From Alopecurus myosuroides (taxonomy: Eukaryota; Streptophyta; Magnoliopsida; Poales; Poaceae): a stretch of 64,000 nucleotides of DNA. Location: NCBI GenBank assembly GCA_028641055.1, contig CM054062.1:140534682-140598681 (forward strand), written 5' to 3'. The position numbers and the translations under genes are program-made. Below the pieces are notes generated by a model. That model saw only the letters and a list, made by a program, of their open reading frames with translations, searched no databases and had not been told where the DNA came from. Position 1 is the first letter of the stretch; each line of letters begins with the position of its first letter. This document shows positions 23,488 through 35,850 of the stretch, in pieces.

Positions 23488-23981
23488 TGACGAAGGGATG
23501 GATCCTAGGCCTGTCGGGTGAGGCTACCCGGTCTCAGGCCCAAGGACCAAGCTCCAAAGGAGGAGCCATGGATTGTTCTAGAAGGCCCAATCAAAGCCCA
23601 CCCGCAAAGCCTTGCGGGTTAAGAAAGGAAACCTGTAACCGACTTAGGGTTAGAGTTTGTATCCCCTCCGGGCACGGTTTGAGACCTGGCTATCTATATA
23701 AAGCCAGGAGAACAACCGGGGGAGGGGACCAAGCAAGACCGCACCATCAAAGGCTTGAGATCGAGATCATACCCTCGACTTGAGCATTCCCCATTGTAAC
23801 CGATCTACTCGTTAATACAGATCGACAGAGGCAGGAGTAAGGGTTTTACCTCTACGAGGGCCCCGAACCTGGGTAAATCGTGCCCCCTGTTTAGCCGACG
23901 ATTGTCACCAGCGCCTACATGTTCTCCTACTCGAAACCCTAAGGGCTCAACCGAGGGTTTTGTTGAGATGCATATTCGATA
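23488..23981 (+). repeat. 5' LTR of the Tat element
   Basis: 494 bp, with a TATA box TATATAAA at 23695-23702 that should drive genomic RNA synthesis. It ends in a decayed CA (now TA) directly before the primer binding site. Confidence 0.93.
23695..23702 (+). promoter_or_regulatory. TATA box of the Tat 5' LTR
   Basis: TATATAAA in the context GGCTATCTATATAAAGCC. The same site is kept in the 3' LTR at 44887-44894. Confidence 0.7.
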
Positions 23982-23982
23982 A

Positions 23983-24000
23983 TTGGCGCCGTCTGTGGGA
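23983..24000 (+). other. Primer binding site of the Tat element
   Basis: TTGGCGCCGTCTGTGGGA follows the LTR end. The TGGCGCC start resembles the complement of the 3' end of a plant tRNA-Asp; the rest departs from it, so the primer is tentative. Confidence 0.6.
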
Positions 24001-24120
24001 ACGGCGGGTGCTGGATCTCCGGTATCTTCGGCGTCATCGACGACCAACTCACGCTGGAACCCCGGAACTTCGACTCCAACCAATCCGATCTGAATCGAAT
24101 CGGTCATCGTCGCCCCTCAC

Positions 24121-25693
24121 TTGCCGGAATCACGCCCGGTATTCAGCGACTTGGAGAAGAGTATCACCCTGACGTTCGGGAGTTTCCAGTTCTATGCCAA
24201 CAAGGACGGAATTATTCACTTCCCCGAGCAAACCAATCTCGAAGGATCGGGATCTGGGTCGATCTCTAGCCCAGGAGTTGTCGATTCACGACCCTACCAC
24301 GCGGATCGCGACTTGGCAAAAAGCGGCGAATCTATCCGCCTCAACGCCAACAACTTCCATACCCTCTCCATAGAGGAACCTTCTCGGGTCAGAAAAGCCC
24401 GCCAGACTACGCCTAGGACCCGCGAGCCATATCTAGCTCAGGTCTGCATGGCAGGATCAGGAGATCCACCCGAAGAAACTTAGAACAGCGCAAGGGAACA
24501 CGCTACCATCGGCGTCTCGCGAGCTGCTTGGGATCGGGAAAGCAGGCCATCCGCACAAGCAAACCACTGGAAGTCGGAGCTCCTCATGAGGATATGAACG
24601 CCTACCACTATCATCTAGTGAGAGCGGTTACTTTAATCAAGGAAGCTCGCATAGATCTAGCCGAGCGGAGGAGATTAGCAGACGAGTCGAGCCAGCGCCG
24701 AGCCGCGCTATCCAAAACACCTTCTGTCGAAAATCATCCCGCAAGAAAAGGACGCATCTCAAGAACCGCGACCATGGATGGAGAGTCCCTGACCGGAATC
24801 AGCAAATCACTCGAAGTTTCCCTTATGCGCGTCGACGGGGATGGAGACGTCTATCCGCAAACTCCCGCCGCCGCAGTACTGGCTGCAGCCACCTACATGC
24901 AGACAAATCAACCAGGGGAGAACAACCCCCGCGCAGAGCAGTACAGGAAAGTACAGAAGGGGTTGGGCATGGCAGCCGCCATACTCGCCTCCTACGATCG
25001 CAAGAGAACAGCCGCGCAGAAGGACAAGGAAGCACCCCGCGGGCATAGGAGTACGTCACCTAGCAAGGAAAAATCGCCTCGCCGCGCGCGAGGAAAAGAA
25101 GCTCGACGACGCGGAGATAGTCCGAGTGGCAGTGACGACGGCCCGAGAGATCGAGAACGTAGCCGCAGCCCGCGAAGAGGTCGAGATCGCAGCCCGCGAA
25201 GAGGTCAAAATCGCAGCCCGTGGAGAGATCGAGATTGCAGCCGCTCGCGACACCGCAGCAAGGAGGCGCGGAGAGACGTCAACCGCGACGAGCCCGGGTA
25301 CAATGCGCGATCAGACATCGCTCAGCGCAAGATTGACAAAGGTCGAGCGGCCAGGAATCGCGCGCGTTCCCCATCTACCTCCTGCGACGAAGAGGTCTGC
25401 GGGGCCTTATGTTTTGCTCGCAACATCCACGAGGCAGCGCTACCCAAGAGGTTTAAGCTCTCTACGGATGTGCAAAAATACGACGATTCGCAAGAGCCAC
25501 AAGCTTGGTTGTTAGATTACCTCACGGCAATAAAATGCCAACGTGGGAACAAAAAAACGGCTATGCAGTACCTTAACCTACATCTCGTAGGCGCTGCACG
25601 CAGCTGGCTCGAAGGAAGACCGAAAGCATGCTACAGTTCATGGGAAGATCTAAACCTCGATTTCTGCAAGAATTTTCAAGCAACATACAAAAG
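24121..25693 (+). pseudogene. Tat element gag, N-terminal part
   Basis: The frame runs 24121-24483, meets a stop at 24481, and continues from about 24528 to the inner insertion at 25693. It has an arginine/serine-rich middle (for example SRSPRRGRDRSPRRG) and then a Retrotrans_gag-type core (QAWLLDYLTAIKC, GAARSWLEGRP, WEDLNLDF). It builds the virus-like particle in intact elements. The core is cut by the inner Gypsy element after QATYK; the next residues (RSATIEELRAFKQ) are at 34319 onward in the same frame. Confidence 0.85.
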
Positions 25694-26803
25694 TGATGTA
25701 GCCCACCCAACTCCACCAAGTGCACCGATGACAAGATCACGCGCAAAGGCCATCCAGGATAAGGTGAACTCGCTCCTCTCTTTCTGTACCTTCGGTCATG
25801 TGGAGAATGGTGCGCTACCTCATAGTTCCACACTTTGCGTGCTCAGGTTCAAACCCACCACGGAGGCCCCGGAAAGCACCCAAAATGATGCGCAAGAAGA
25901 TACGAAGGAGGGCGGAAGAAACGGCATCGCAATCGGAGTCCCGACGGAGAAGATAGGGGGAAAAGAGCCCCTCCCGGCCTCGGGAGCCGGCCAGGCCGGC
26001 CTCATCCCCCCCCTAGGCCGGACCCCCAACAGAGGCAGCCGGCCTGGAGGCCGGCCTACCTCCTCCCCACCCCGGCCCCAGGCCGGGCACCCAACAGAAG
26101 CAGCCGGCCTGGGGGCCGGACTCCCTCCTCCCCACCCCGGCCCCAGGCCGGCCTCCCCCTCCAGGCGCCCACCCTGGCCCCAGGACGGGTTCCAGGCCGG
26201 CCAGGCCGCCCCCCAGGCCGGGGTGGACCCGAAAATGCCCGCAAATGACTCGTTTTCGCCCCCGTTTTCACCTTCTTCGACCCCCGGCTATATAACGACG
26301 ACCCCGAGCTAGATCTAGGGTTTTAGAGTTGAATTTATAACATTTGGAGCTCAGCTCTCTTGTATCCCTCTTTGAGGAACTACTCCTTCGGTGTGTACCA
26401 AGGAACGTATCAAGGCTACTCCTCCGACTTCGTCGAGGATCGTATCAAGGCACATCCCAACTACTTGTCCTCTCCCTATCGGGTTTCAGTCAAGAGTTGT
26501 CCAATCTTCCTCTCGTTATCTTGAGTTTCTATTGGCGTAGTGGTACCGGCTACGGGTGTGAGACGGTTTGTATCAAGGTGAGTTCAGTTGGATCGATTGT
26601 TCCGTAGGCGGCCCTCGGGTCTTAGTTGACGGGAAGTTGGATCTTTCGGTTCTTGCGATTTATCCCGATTTGTGTGTTGCCCCGCGTTCCCCCACGTTTC
26701 CTCTCGATCTCCCATCTCGTGTTCTTACCGTTCTTCGTGTTCTTCGTTCGTTCTTCGTCGATTCGTGAAGATCGGGCCAATCTAGGAGTCCAAATCCATA
26801 TCA
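25694..26803 (+). repeat. 5' LTR of the inner Gypsy element
   Basis: 1110 bp. The segment 25975-26230 is very GC-rich and built from repeated CCAGGCCGG / GGCCGGCC blocks. A TATA box TATATAA lies at 26289-26295. Confidence 0.95.
26289..26295 (+). promoter_or_regulatory. TATA box of the inner Gypsy 5' LTR
   Basis: TATATAA just downstream of the GC-rich block, conserved in the 3' LTR at 33796-33802. It is the likely start region for the element's RNA. Confidence 0.7.
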
Positions 26804-26818
26804 TCTGGTATCCAGAGC
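26804..26818 (+). other. Primer binding site, initiator tRNA-Met type
   Basis: TC then TGGTATCCAGAGC, which is the common TGGTATCAGAGC with one extra C. Confidence 0.85.
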
Positions 26819-27992
26819 TAGATTGACACGAATCCGACACCCCATACCCTCCCCTACCACCAATTTTTCTTCTATCCACCATAAATTCGAAAATTTCACA
26901 AAAATAGCCACAAAGGGATTTCGACCGATCTGTTGATTCGTTGAGTTTTTCGTGGTTTTGCTTCACAGATTTGTTGCCAAATACCATTCCCCATCTTTCC
27001 ATTCATCCACTTTTCCCAAATTCGCCCAATTTTTTTCTTGATTTTGAAGGAATTTCGAATTTGAGCCAAAATCTCAGAAAATCTCAGCTCTTCGATTTCC
27101 CGACAGATTTTGAAACTTGTTTTTCTTTGTCGTTTTTTATCCGAATTGAGTGCAACAAAGTGCTACGCGACGCCCACGACATCACCTACGCTTCCACATC
27201 AACGGATCGCCACGACATCGACTCCCCCACGGCCGCAAGTCCATGATCATCAATAAGAGAGGTATAACTTGCTTCCGCTTGAACCACCCCACCCCATTGT
27301 GTTACTTACCTATTCGGACTAGTTCTTTTTACACCGCTTGGCATCGCATTTCTGGCATCGAGAGTGCGAGGTTAGCGCTTGTGAGAGATTAGCTACGAGT
27401 AGGCATTGGCACTTTGGAATCCATCAAAAAGAGAAAATCAAAAAATAAAAGAGAAAAAGAGAAAATAGAAAAAGAAGCAAAAGGATCGGTGCCAATTGCT
27501 TTCCATTGTAGGAACGTGTAGCATTGCGTCGCAAAAGAGAAAGAGTGACCGATTGCCACGGTGCGAATCTTGTTGCCTTTTCAAATTTGCGGTTTGAGCT
27601 TGCGTCCTCTTTGAGTTAGTGTGGCATTGAGCATTAGTCTACGTTAGGTTCATTTCGGTCTTCGCTCGTCCATTGGTCGCACTAACCCCACTTTTCCCTT
27701 GCGTGTGTGTGTTCCACCATATTTCCATCATATAGGTTTGGTTTTTGTGCTCACTTTTCTTTGAATTTTCTCCATGATTGACAACAAACTTTTCTTCGGT
27801 TTTGTCGATTTTTCCTCGCCACTTTCCTAACCTATTTGCCTTCCATATAAAGTGTGTGTGTTGTCGTTTGCGGTTTCTTTCGATATTTTTGGATTCGCTC
27901 TTGACATACCGCCCTACACCTAGGCTTGTCCACTAGCCTCAATACGACCAAGAAAGGTAACGTTGGGTAAGTGAGGCGTCCATTTCTTCAAT
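26819..27992 (+). other. Untranslated leader of the inner Gypsy element
   Basis: About 1.2 kb of T-rich and then A-rich sequence between PBS and gag, with no long frame. Such leaders normally hold the packaging signal; no specific structure could be assigned. Confidence 0.6.
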
Positions 27993-30032
27993 ATGACCCT
28001 TGTGTGTGTTTTTGAGATGGCTAGGGAAGGAGTATTCACAAGTCCGAGCTCGGAAGACGAAGGCAATCCATTCTACAACGACAATGCTTACGCCAACTTC
28101 GTCACCCACAATGACCACTTCCAACTCCACGAACTCGTCAAGGACGGGTTGCAACTCTATGAGCGTCGACTCCAAGAGCAAGAGGCTCGATTGAATGATC
28201 AAATGACGCGCATCAACATGAACTTGGCTAATCTTGCCAATCGCCGTCATTCATCATCGTCCTCAAGGTCTCGTCGCTCAAGCCACCGTAATCAAGATCC
28301 TCACCAACCTCGTCGCCATGATCGCCACAACGTGGAGGAGGGTGGACAACCTCAACAACCACCACCACCTCCTCCACAACCTCAACAACCTCCACGACGC
28401 AATTGGTATGAGGATAGCTTGCCATCACCACCACCTCGACATCGCCAAGGCCGTGGTGACCCTCTTCAACAACCGCAACGCCCGGACCTTCGACAACACC
28501 ATCATCCTCCACCTCCACAAGGCCACGCTCAAGACTATGGCCACAATGATTTCGTGGAAGATGCTCGTCAACATCGAAGGCCACCTAGGCGCCATGCGCG
28601 TCCCAATAACAATGACCGCCAAGAACATGATCATCCTCAACACCCTCGAGATGAACAAGTGCTTCCGCAACACCCTCGCCAAGAACAAGAACGTCCTCGA
28701 CAACATCACAATGGCCATGATGATAGTGAACGCCGTGAAGCTAGGCTCCATCACCACCAACCACCACCACCTAATGACCACCGGCGTCATCCTCCCCATC
28801 ATGATCGCCACCGCCAAGACAATGAGGATGACCCCTATGATGATTCACCTCCCATTTATGATGAAGACTCCCAGGAGCGCCAACATGAGCGTCCCCATCG
28901 TCCGCAAGAGGACAACAACATGAGTGCTCTTCGTTTCAATGTCCCCAAGTTCAATGGTGAGAATGATCCCGAAGACTATCTTGCTTGGGCTCTCAAAGTT
29001 GACAAGATCTTCGGCATTCACAACTTCACCGACAAGAAGATGGTCGCTCTAGCATCTTTGGAATTCGAAGGCTATGCACTCTTATGGTGGGATCGTCTAC
29101 AAGCCGAACGAGTCCACAATCGTATTGCTCCTATTGCCACTTGGAATGAGATGAAGCAATTCATGCATGCTAGATTCGTTCCTCCTCAATACAAGCGTGG
29201 CCTCTTCAAGAAGCTCCAAGAACTTCGTCAAGGTGTGAAGTCCGTTGATGAGTACTACAAGGAAATGGAAACATCCTTGATTCGAGCTCATGTGATAGAA
29301 TCTCAAGAGCAAACAATGGCCCGCTTCCTCAATGGCCTCAACTATCCTATAAGGAAGATCGTCGAGTATCAACCGTATGACAACATTGTGGCCCTTGTCC
29401 ACCAAGCTCTCAAGGCGGAACGCCAAATTGCGGAAGATCTCAAGTACAACAAGCAAAAGGCTTTCTTCAACTCAAGACCATCATCCTCGTCTCCAATGAC
29501 ACAAGTTCCTCCTCCAACTACCACCAAGAGCAACACTCGAGCCTCTAGTGCTCCCAACAAGTCTTCCCAACCATTCAAGAAGCAAGTTCCTCCCACCTCA
29601 TCCTCAAGTGCTCCTCAAGTCAAGTCAAGCACTATTACTTGCTTCAAGTGTGGTGGTAGTGGACACAAGTATTTTGAATGTTCCAACAAGATGATCATGA
29701 TTGTCAACCAAGACGGTGAACGTGATTCTATGAGCGAAGGCGAATACTATGCCTTGCATCAAGTTGCTCTCAACTCTTTGGACGTGCCCAACGATGATGA
29801 AGAAAGTGTGTATTGCGATGAGGACAAGAATCCATCGCTAGTGGTCACAAGAGTCCTCACTTCTTCTCCTCAAGATGAGCAAGATCAACGGTGCAATCTC
29901 TTTCAAACAAGAGCCGGTATTGATGGCAAGTCAATCAAGGTCATCATCGATGGTGGAAGTTGCCACAACTTGGCTAGCAAAGAGCTTTGCGACAAACTCA
30001 AATTACCTTACAAGCAACATCCTCATCCATAG
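27993..30032 (+). pseudogene. Inner Gypsy gag and protease, ended by a premature TAG
   Basis: The first methionine is at 27993; a second at 28017 (MAREGVF) is equally likely. An acidic start is followed by a long linker rich in proline, histidine, arginine and glutamine, then a Retrotrans_gag core (WALKVDKIFGIHNF, YALLWWDRLQ). A CCHC knuckle (CFKCGGSGHKYFEC) lies at about 29640-29681. The protease active-site loop reads IDGGSCHNL. The stop at 30030-30032 is in frame with the pol ORF that follows, so it is a single nonsense codon in a gag-pol polyprotein. Confidence 0.9.
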
Positions 30033-33000
30033 CATGTCCAATGGCTTAGTGACTCCGGCACCTTCAAGATTCAACACATGGTCTCCATGAATTTCAAGAT
30101 TGGTCCCTATGAAGACACGGTAGATTGTGACGTTGTTCCTATGACCGTGTGTCATCTTCTTCTTGGTCGACCTTGGCAATACGACAAGAGTGCTATCCAT
30201 GTTGGGCGTACCAATCACTATAGCTTCAAGTGGAATAACAAGACATTTGTTCTTCGTCCCATGTCTCCTAGCCAAGTGATCGCCGACAACGCCAAGACTC
30301 TTGCACGTAGACAAGAAGAGCTCAAATCTCGTGAGATGAGTGGTGAGAGAGTGATCCACCAAAAAGAAAGTGAGAGCCACAAGCCAAATATGAGTGGAAA
30401 AATTCCGAGTGATGCCAAAGGCTTTGCCTTACTTGCCACCAAAAGAGAGATGCGAGAGCTAAGAGATGACCCAACCATACTTCACTTTGTCCTATTGTGC
30501 AAAGGGGAAGCACTTGAAACTAACGGCATGACAAATCTTCCTCCATCTTTGTTGCCTTTGTTGCAGGAATTTGAACACGTCTTTCCCGATGAGCTCCCTC
30601 CGGGCCTTCCTCCTCTACGAGGAATCGAGCACCGTATTGACCTCATTCCGGGTGCGCCCCTTCCAAACCGCTCTCCTTACCGCACCAACCCCGAGGAGAC
30701 TAAGGAGATTGAGCGCCAAATCCAAGAACTACTAGAAAAAGGTTTTATTCGCGAATCCCTTAGCCCTTGTGCCGTGCCGGTTATCCTTGTTCCAAAGCAA
30801 GATTCTACTTCCCGCATGTGTATGGATTGTCGTCCTATCAATGCTATCACCGTTAGATATAGACATCCTATTCCTAGGCTCGATGTCATGCTTGATGAAT
30901 TGAGTGGTGCTACTATCTTTTCCAAAATTGATCTTAAAAGTGGTTACCATCAAATTCGTATGAGTATAGGTGATGAATGGAAAACGGCTTTCAAAACAAA
31001 ACTTGGTTTGTATGAATGGCTTGTTATGCCCTTTGGTCTTTCGAATGCCCCATCTACCTTCATGCGTCTCATGAATGAAGTTCTACGTCCTTTCATTGGC
31101 AAATTTGTTGTGGTTTACTTCGAAGACATTCTCATTTATAGCAAATCTTTGGAAGATCACCTTGATCATGTTTCACAAGTATTGTTGGCTCTTCGCAACG
31201 CAAAACTTTTCGCCAATCTTTCCAAATACAATTTTTGCACCAACAAGCTTGTTTTCTTGGGTTTTGTGATCTCTTCCAATGGTATTGAAGTAGATAACAA
31301 GAAGATTGAGGCAATTAGGAATTGGCCAACCCTACCTCCGTGGGTGACATAAGGCGCTTTCATGGCCTTGCCGGTTTCTATCGCCGCTTTGTCAAAGATT
31401 TTTCAACTATTGCTTGCCCTTTGAATGAACTTACCAAAAAGAATGTACCTTTTGTTTGGGGGCAACGCGCAACAAAAATCTTTCGACACACTTAAGAAAT
31501 GCTTGACCGAAGCTCCTTTGCTTATCTTACCGGATTTTGAGAAAACTTTTGAGATTGAATGTGATGCTAGTGGTATAGGAATTGGTGGCGTTCTCATGCA
31601 AAACGGACGCCCCGTTGCTTACCATAGTGAAAAACTTGATGGTGCTAAACTCAATTACCCCATCTATGATAAGAAACTTTTTGCTTTGGTTAGAGTGCTA
31701 GAAGTTTGGCAACACTACCTTTGGCCAAAAGAATTTGTCATTCATTCCGATCACGAATCATTGAAATACTTGAAAAGCCAAACCAATTTGAACAAGAGGC
31801 ATGCTAAGTGGGTTGAATTCATTGAATCTTTTCCTTATGTCATTAAGTACAAGAAAGGTAAAGAGAATGTGGTAGCCGATGCCTTGTCTAGGAAAGAATG
31901 CCTTCTTACACGTCTTGACATCAATGTGATTGGTTTGGATGAGATCAAAGACTTATATGCTTCTGATACTTTCTTTGGTCCTATCTTTGAGAAATGCTTG
32001 CCTAACCGAGGTTTTGATGATTACTATCTTCACAAAGGTTTCTTGTTTAAGGCTAACAAATTGTGTATCCCCGAGTCCTCTCTTCGTTTGTTGTTATTGA
32101 AGGAATCACATGAAGGAGGCCTCATGGGACACTTTGGACGCGACAAGACGTATGCCATGCTCTCCACCAACTACTATTGGCCCAAGATGAAGCATCAAGT
32201 TGAGAGACACGTCAAGAGATGTTCTACATGCCTCCGAGCTAAGTCCACTTCCAACCCCCATGGTCTTTACATGCCATTACCTATCCCACATGCACCTTGG
32301 AGTGATATTAGCATGGACTTTGTGTTAGGCCTTCCACGAACTAAAACCAACATGGATTCAATCTTTGTAGTTGTGGATCGTTTCTCTAAGATGGCACATT
32401 TCATTCCTTGCAATCGAACCGACGATGCTTCACATGTTGCTACTTTGTTTTTCAGGGAAATTGTGCTTTTACATGGTGTACCTACTTCCATTGTCTCGGA
32501 CCGCGACGTCAAGTTCACCTCCTACTTTTGGAAGACGTTGATGGCCAAGCTCGGCGTCAAGCTACTCTTCTCCACCGCCTACCACCCACTAACGGATGGA
32601 CAAACCAAGGTCGTCAACCGCACACTATCTTCACTACTTCGAGCATTGATCAATCCCAACTTGAAGAATTGGGAGGAATGCATCCCACACGCCGAGTTCG
32701 CCTACAACCGTGCTCTCCATCAAGCTACCAAGAAGAGTCCCTTCGAGATCGTCTACGGCTTCAACCCCAACACCGCCCTCGACATACTTCCTTTGCCTCT
32801 ACGCGAGCGAGCAAACATGGACATCGACAAGCGCACCGAATTCATCAAGAAGCTACACGTTTCCACAAGAGCTACGCTTGAGAAGCATTTCGAGCATAGA
32901 GCCTCTATCATGAACAAGAACAAGAAACCCATGGTGTTCCAAGAAGGTGACCTCGTGTGGCTACACTTGCGCAAGGACCGTTTTCCCGAAGAGCGCAACT

Positions 33001-33209
33001 CCAAGCTCAAGCCAAGAGGCGACGGCCCCTTCAAGGTCATCAAACGCATCAAAAACAACGCCTACAAGCTCGACTTACCGCAATCCAAGTACCTCGTCCA
33101 CAACTCCTTCAATGTCAAGGACCTCTCTCCCTTCCATGGATACCCAAGTGATGAAGACGACGCCGAGTCGAGGTCGACTCTTTTTCAGGGGGGGGGGGAG
33201 ATGATGTAG
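30033..33209 (+). pseudogene. Inner Gypsy pol: reverse transcriptase, RNase H, integrase with altered active sites
   Basis: Reverse transcriptase spans about 30560-31350 ([51 protein letters not shown]). Its catalytic box reads YFED, not YFDD: the first aspartate is Glu (31122-31124). Frame changes lie near 31345 and 31455. RNase H ([14 protein letters not shown]) is followed by an HHCC integrase zinc finger ([16 protein letters not shown]) and a core with MDFVLGLP and VSDRDVKF. The third catalytic acid, normally Glu in GQTEVVNR, is Lys (32607-32609). The ORF ends at 33209, eight bases into the 3' LTR. Confidence 0.92.
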
Positions 33210-34310
33210 CCCACCCAACTCCACCAAGTGCACCGATGACAAGATCACGCGCAAAGGCCATCCAGGATAAGGTGAACTCGCTCCTCTCGTTCTATACCTT
33301 CGGTCATGTGGAGAATGGTGCGCTACCTCACAGTTCCACACTTTGCGTGCTCAGGTTCAAACCCACCATGGAGGCCCCGGAAAGCACCCAAAATGATGCG
33401 CAAGAAGATACGAAGGAGGGCAGAAGAAACGGCATCGCAATCGGAGTCCCGGCGGAGAAGATAGGGGGAAAAGAGCCCCTCCCTGCCTCGGGAGCCGGCC
33501 AGGCCGGCCTCATCCCCCCCTAGGCCGGACCCCCAACAGAGGCAGCCGGCCTGGAGGCCGGCCTACCTCCTCCCCACCCCGGCCCCAGGCCGGGCACCCA
33601 ACAGAAGCAGCCGGCCTGGGGGCCGGCCTTCCTCCTCCCCACCCTGGCCCCAGGCCAGCCTCCCCCTCCAGGCGCCCACCCTGGCCCCAGGCCGGGTTCC
33701 AGGCCGGCCAGGCCGGCCCCCAGGCCGGGGTGGACCCGAAAATGCCCGCAAATGACTCGTTTTCGCCCCCGTTTTCACCTGCTTCGACCCCCGGCTATAT
33801 AAGGACGACCCCGAGCTAGATCTAGGGTTTTAGAGTTGAATTTAGAACATTTGGAGCTCAGCTCTCTTGTATCCCTCTTTGAGGAACTACTCCTCCGGTG
33901 TGTACCGAGGAACGTATCAAGGCTACTCCTCCGACTTCGTCGAGGATCGTATCAAGGCACATCCCAACTACTTGTCCTCTCCCTATCGGGTTTCAGTCAA
34001 GAGTTGTCCAATCTTCCTCTCGTTATCTTGAGGTTCTATTGGCGTAGTGGTACCGGCTACGGGTGTGAGACGGTTTGTATCAAGGTGAGTTCAGTTGGAT
34101 CGATTGTTCCGTAGGCGGCCCTCGGGGCTTAGTTGACGGGAAGTTGGATCTTTCGGTTCTTGCGATTTATCCCAATTTGTGTGTTGCCCCGCGTTCCCCC
34201 ACGTTTCCTCTCGATCTCCCATCTCGTGTTCTTACCGTTCTTCGTGTTCTTCGTCCGTTCTTCGTCGATTCGTGAAGATCGGGCCAATCTAGGAGTCCAA
34301 CTCCATATCA
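33202..34310 (+). repeat. 3' LTR of the inner Gypsy element
   Basis: 1109 bp, preceded by a polypurine tract of G (CAGGGGGGGGGGGGAGA region, about 33187-33201). It has the same GC-rich block as the 5' LTR at about 33485-33735. Confidence 0.95.
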
Positions 34311-34318
34311 CACAAAAG

Positions 34319-35850
34319 ATCAGCGACCATCGAGGAGTTACGAGCTTTCAAGCAGAAAAGTGGCGAGTCTACTCGCGAATATATTCAGCGATGGACCACA
34401 CTTAGGAATACAGCGGGAAACATATCAGAGGAGGTTGCGGTCGAAGCATTCGCCAAAGGAGCTCGGCGAACCTCCTTTCGGGAACAACTGGGATGGGCTG
34501 CACCCAAAACCATGGGAGAACTAATGGCCATAGCCGACAGATGGGCCAACGGTGAGGACGCGGTGCGCAATGAGAAAGCCTCATCACCAGCACCAGAAGA
34601 CGATCGCCATAGTCGAAAGAAAAGGAGAAAGCATTACGACCGCGATGATCGGGAAGAACTGGTGGCAGCAGAGTTCACAAGAAATCGCGGCATCGGATAT
34701 CGCGAAGCCAAAGCCAGAGGACAAAACCCCCGAGGAGGACCTCGATGGTTACTGCACGCTATATCAATTTACAGATAAGCGCACTGGCAAAACTAAGGCA
34801 ACACACCTTCTCAAGGATTGCCGGAAGTTCCTTGATATCCACGAGGCCTTCTCGAAGAAAACAGAGCAACAGTCAATCAGGGCTACCCGCAGCTCCCTGG
34901 AGGCGGACCCCAAGGATTCCACCCGCCGCAAGCCCTCCCTCAACCAGGAAACCAAAACACGGTGCTAGCCGCGCTACCAGCGCCACCCGCCCCAAACCAG
35001 GGAGCCAATGGAAACTCGAATCCAGCAGGACTCCTGGGGATGATACACAAAGTTTGCCCGTCTCGCAGGGCCCAGAAAACAAACACTCGGCAGGTATTCA
35101 TGGCTGTCCAGGCACCACCATCCCAACCCGAGTATTTGAAGATGGCCGATCAGCCGATAATTTTCTCCAAGGAAGACCATCCCCCAGAGTCTATCGACCA
35201 GGGCATGCCGCACTCGTCATCCAGGCGCAAATAGGCAACTATGAACTCGCCCGAGTATTCATGGACGGAGGCAGTGGGATTAACATCATTTACGCGGACA
35301 CACTCCGCAGGATGAACAGGAACCTGGACGGACTCGCGCAATCAGAGACATCCTTTCACAGTACCAGGGAAGGCAGTCCGCCCACTAGGAACAATAAACT
35401 TGGAGGTGGCGCTCGGCAACCAAAGCAATTACAGACGAGAATTTCTCGACTTCGAGGTAGTCGACTGGCCCTCACAGTACCACGCCATTCTTGGCCGAAC
35501 AGCGTTCGCCAGATTCATGGCAGTACCACACTATGCATACCTGAACTTCAAGCTGCCTGGGGAACATGGTACCATCACCATCGACGGCGATTTCCAAAAA
35601 TCCAATAAATGCGACAACGAGTTCAACGAGATCGCAAAATCCTTTGGGATGCAGGAAGAGCTGGAAGAGATAGCAAAAACCACGGATCACTCCGTGATGC
35701 CTCTCACCAAGAAGAACGCCCCAGAGCTCGAGTTCAGCGCAAACAGCAGCACTCGAAAACATCAGGTGCACCCGACCGAATCTACGAAAACAGCGATGGT
35801 GCCCACCACCCTCTCGCCAGCATAGGAAGGCGCGCTCGTCAAACTCCTCC
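34319..35850 (+). pseudogene. Tat element gag C-terminus and protease
   Basis: It resumes the gag core after the inner element (EELRAFKQ, TREYIQRWTTLRN). A zinc-knuckle-like region at about 34745-34830 is reached after a frame change near 34740. Protease-like sequence at about 35200-35330 shows VFMDGGSGINIIYADTLRRM, the D-G-G-S active-site form usual in this lineage. Several frame changes (about 34740, 34970, 35390) break the reading. A spacer with lysines and glutamates leads to the polymerase. Confidence 0.8.

Larger units (their letters stand above)
25694..34313 (+). mobile_element. Ty3/Gypsy LTR retrotransposon nested in the Tat gag, 8.6 kb
   Basis: LTRs 25694-26803 (1110 bp) and 33202-34310 (1109 bp) start TGATGTAG and end ATATCA. 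I count about 24 differences (about 2 percent), so it is younger than its host element. TSD AAAAG is at 25689-25693 and 34314-34318, with three extra bases (CAC) between the 3' LTR and the right TSD. PBS fits initiator tRNA-Met. One frame encodes gag, protease, reverse transcriptase, RNase H and integrase, with no chromodomain seen. A nonsense codon, two frame changes and two catalytic substitutions make it inactive. Confidence 0.95.

Noticed and set aside
24807..25253. Minus frames opposite the Tat gag RS-rich region
   Set aside because: Shadows of the arginine/serine repeats of gag.
26622..27002. ORF antisense to the inner Gypsy LTR and leader
   Set aside because: No conserved features; it repeats in part in the other LTR.
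28425..28817. Minus-strand frame opposite the inner gag
   Set aside because: Shadow of the same low-complexity linker; no start context or motif.
28234..28923. 229-codon plus frame inside the inner Gypsy gag
   Set aside because: It overlaps the real gag in another frame and exists because the proline/histidine-rich linker is repetitive.
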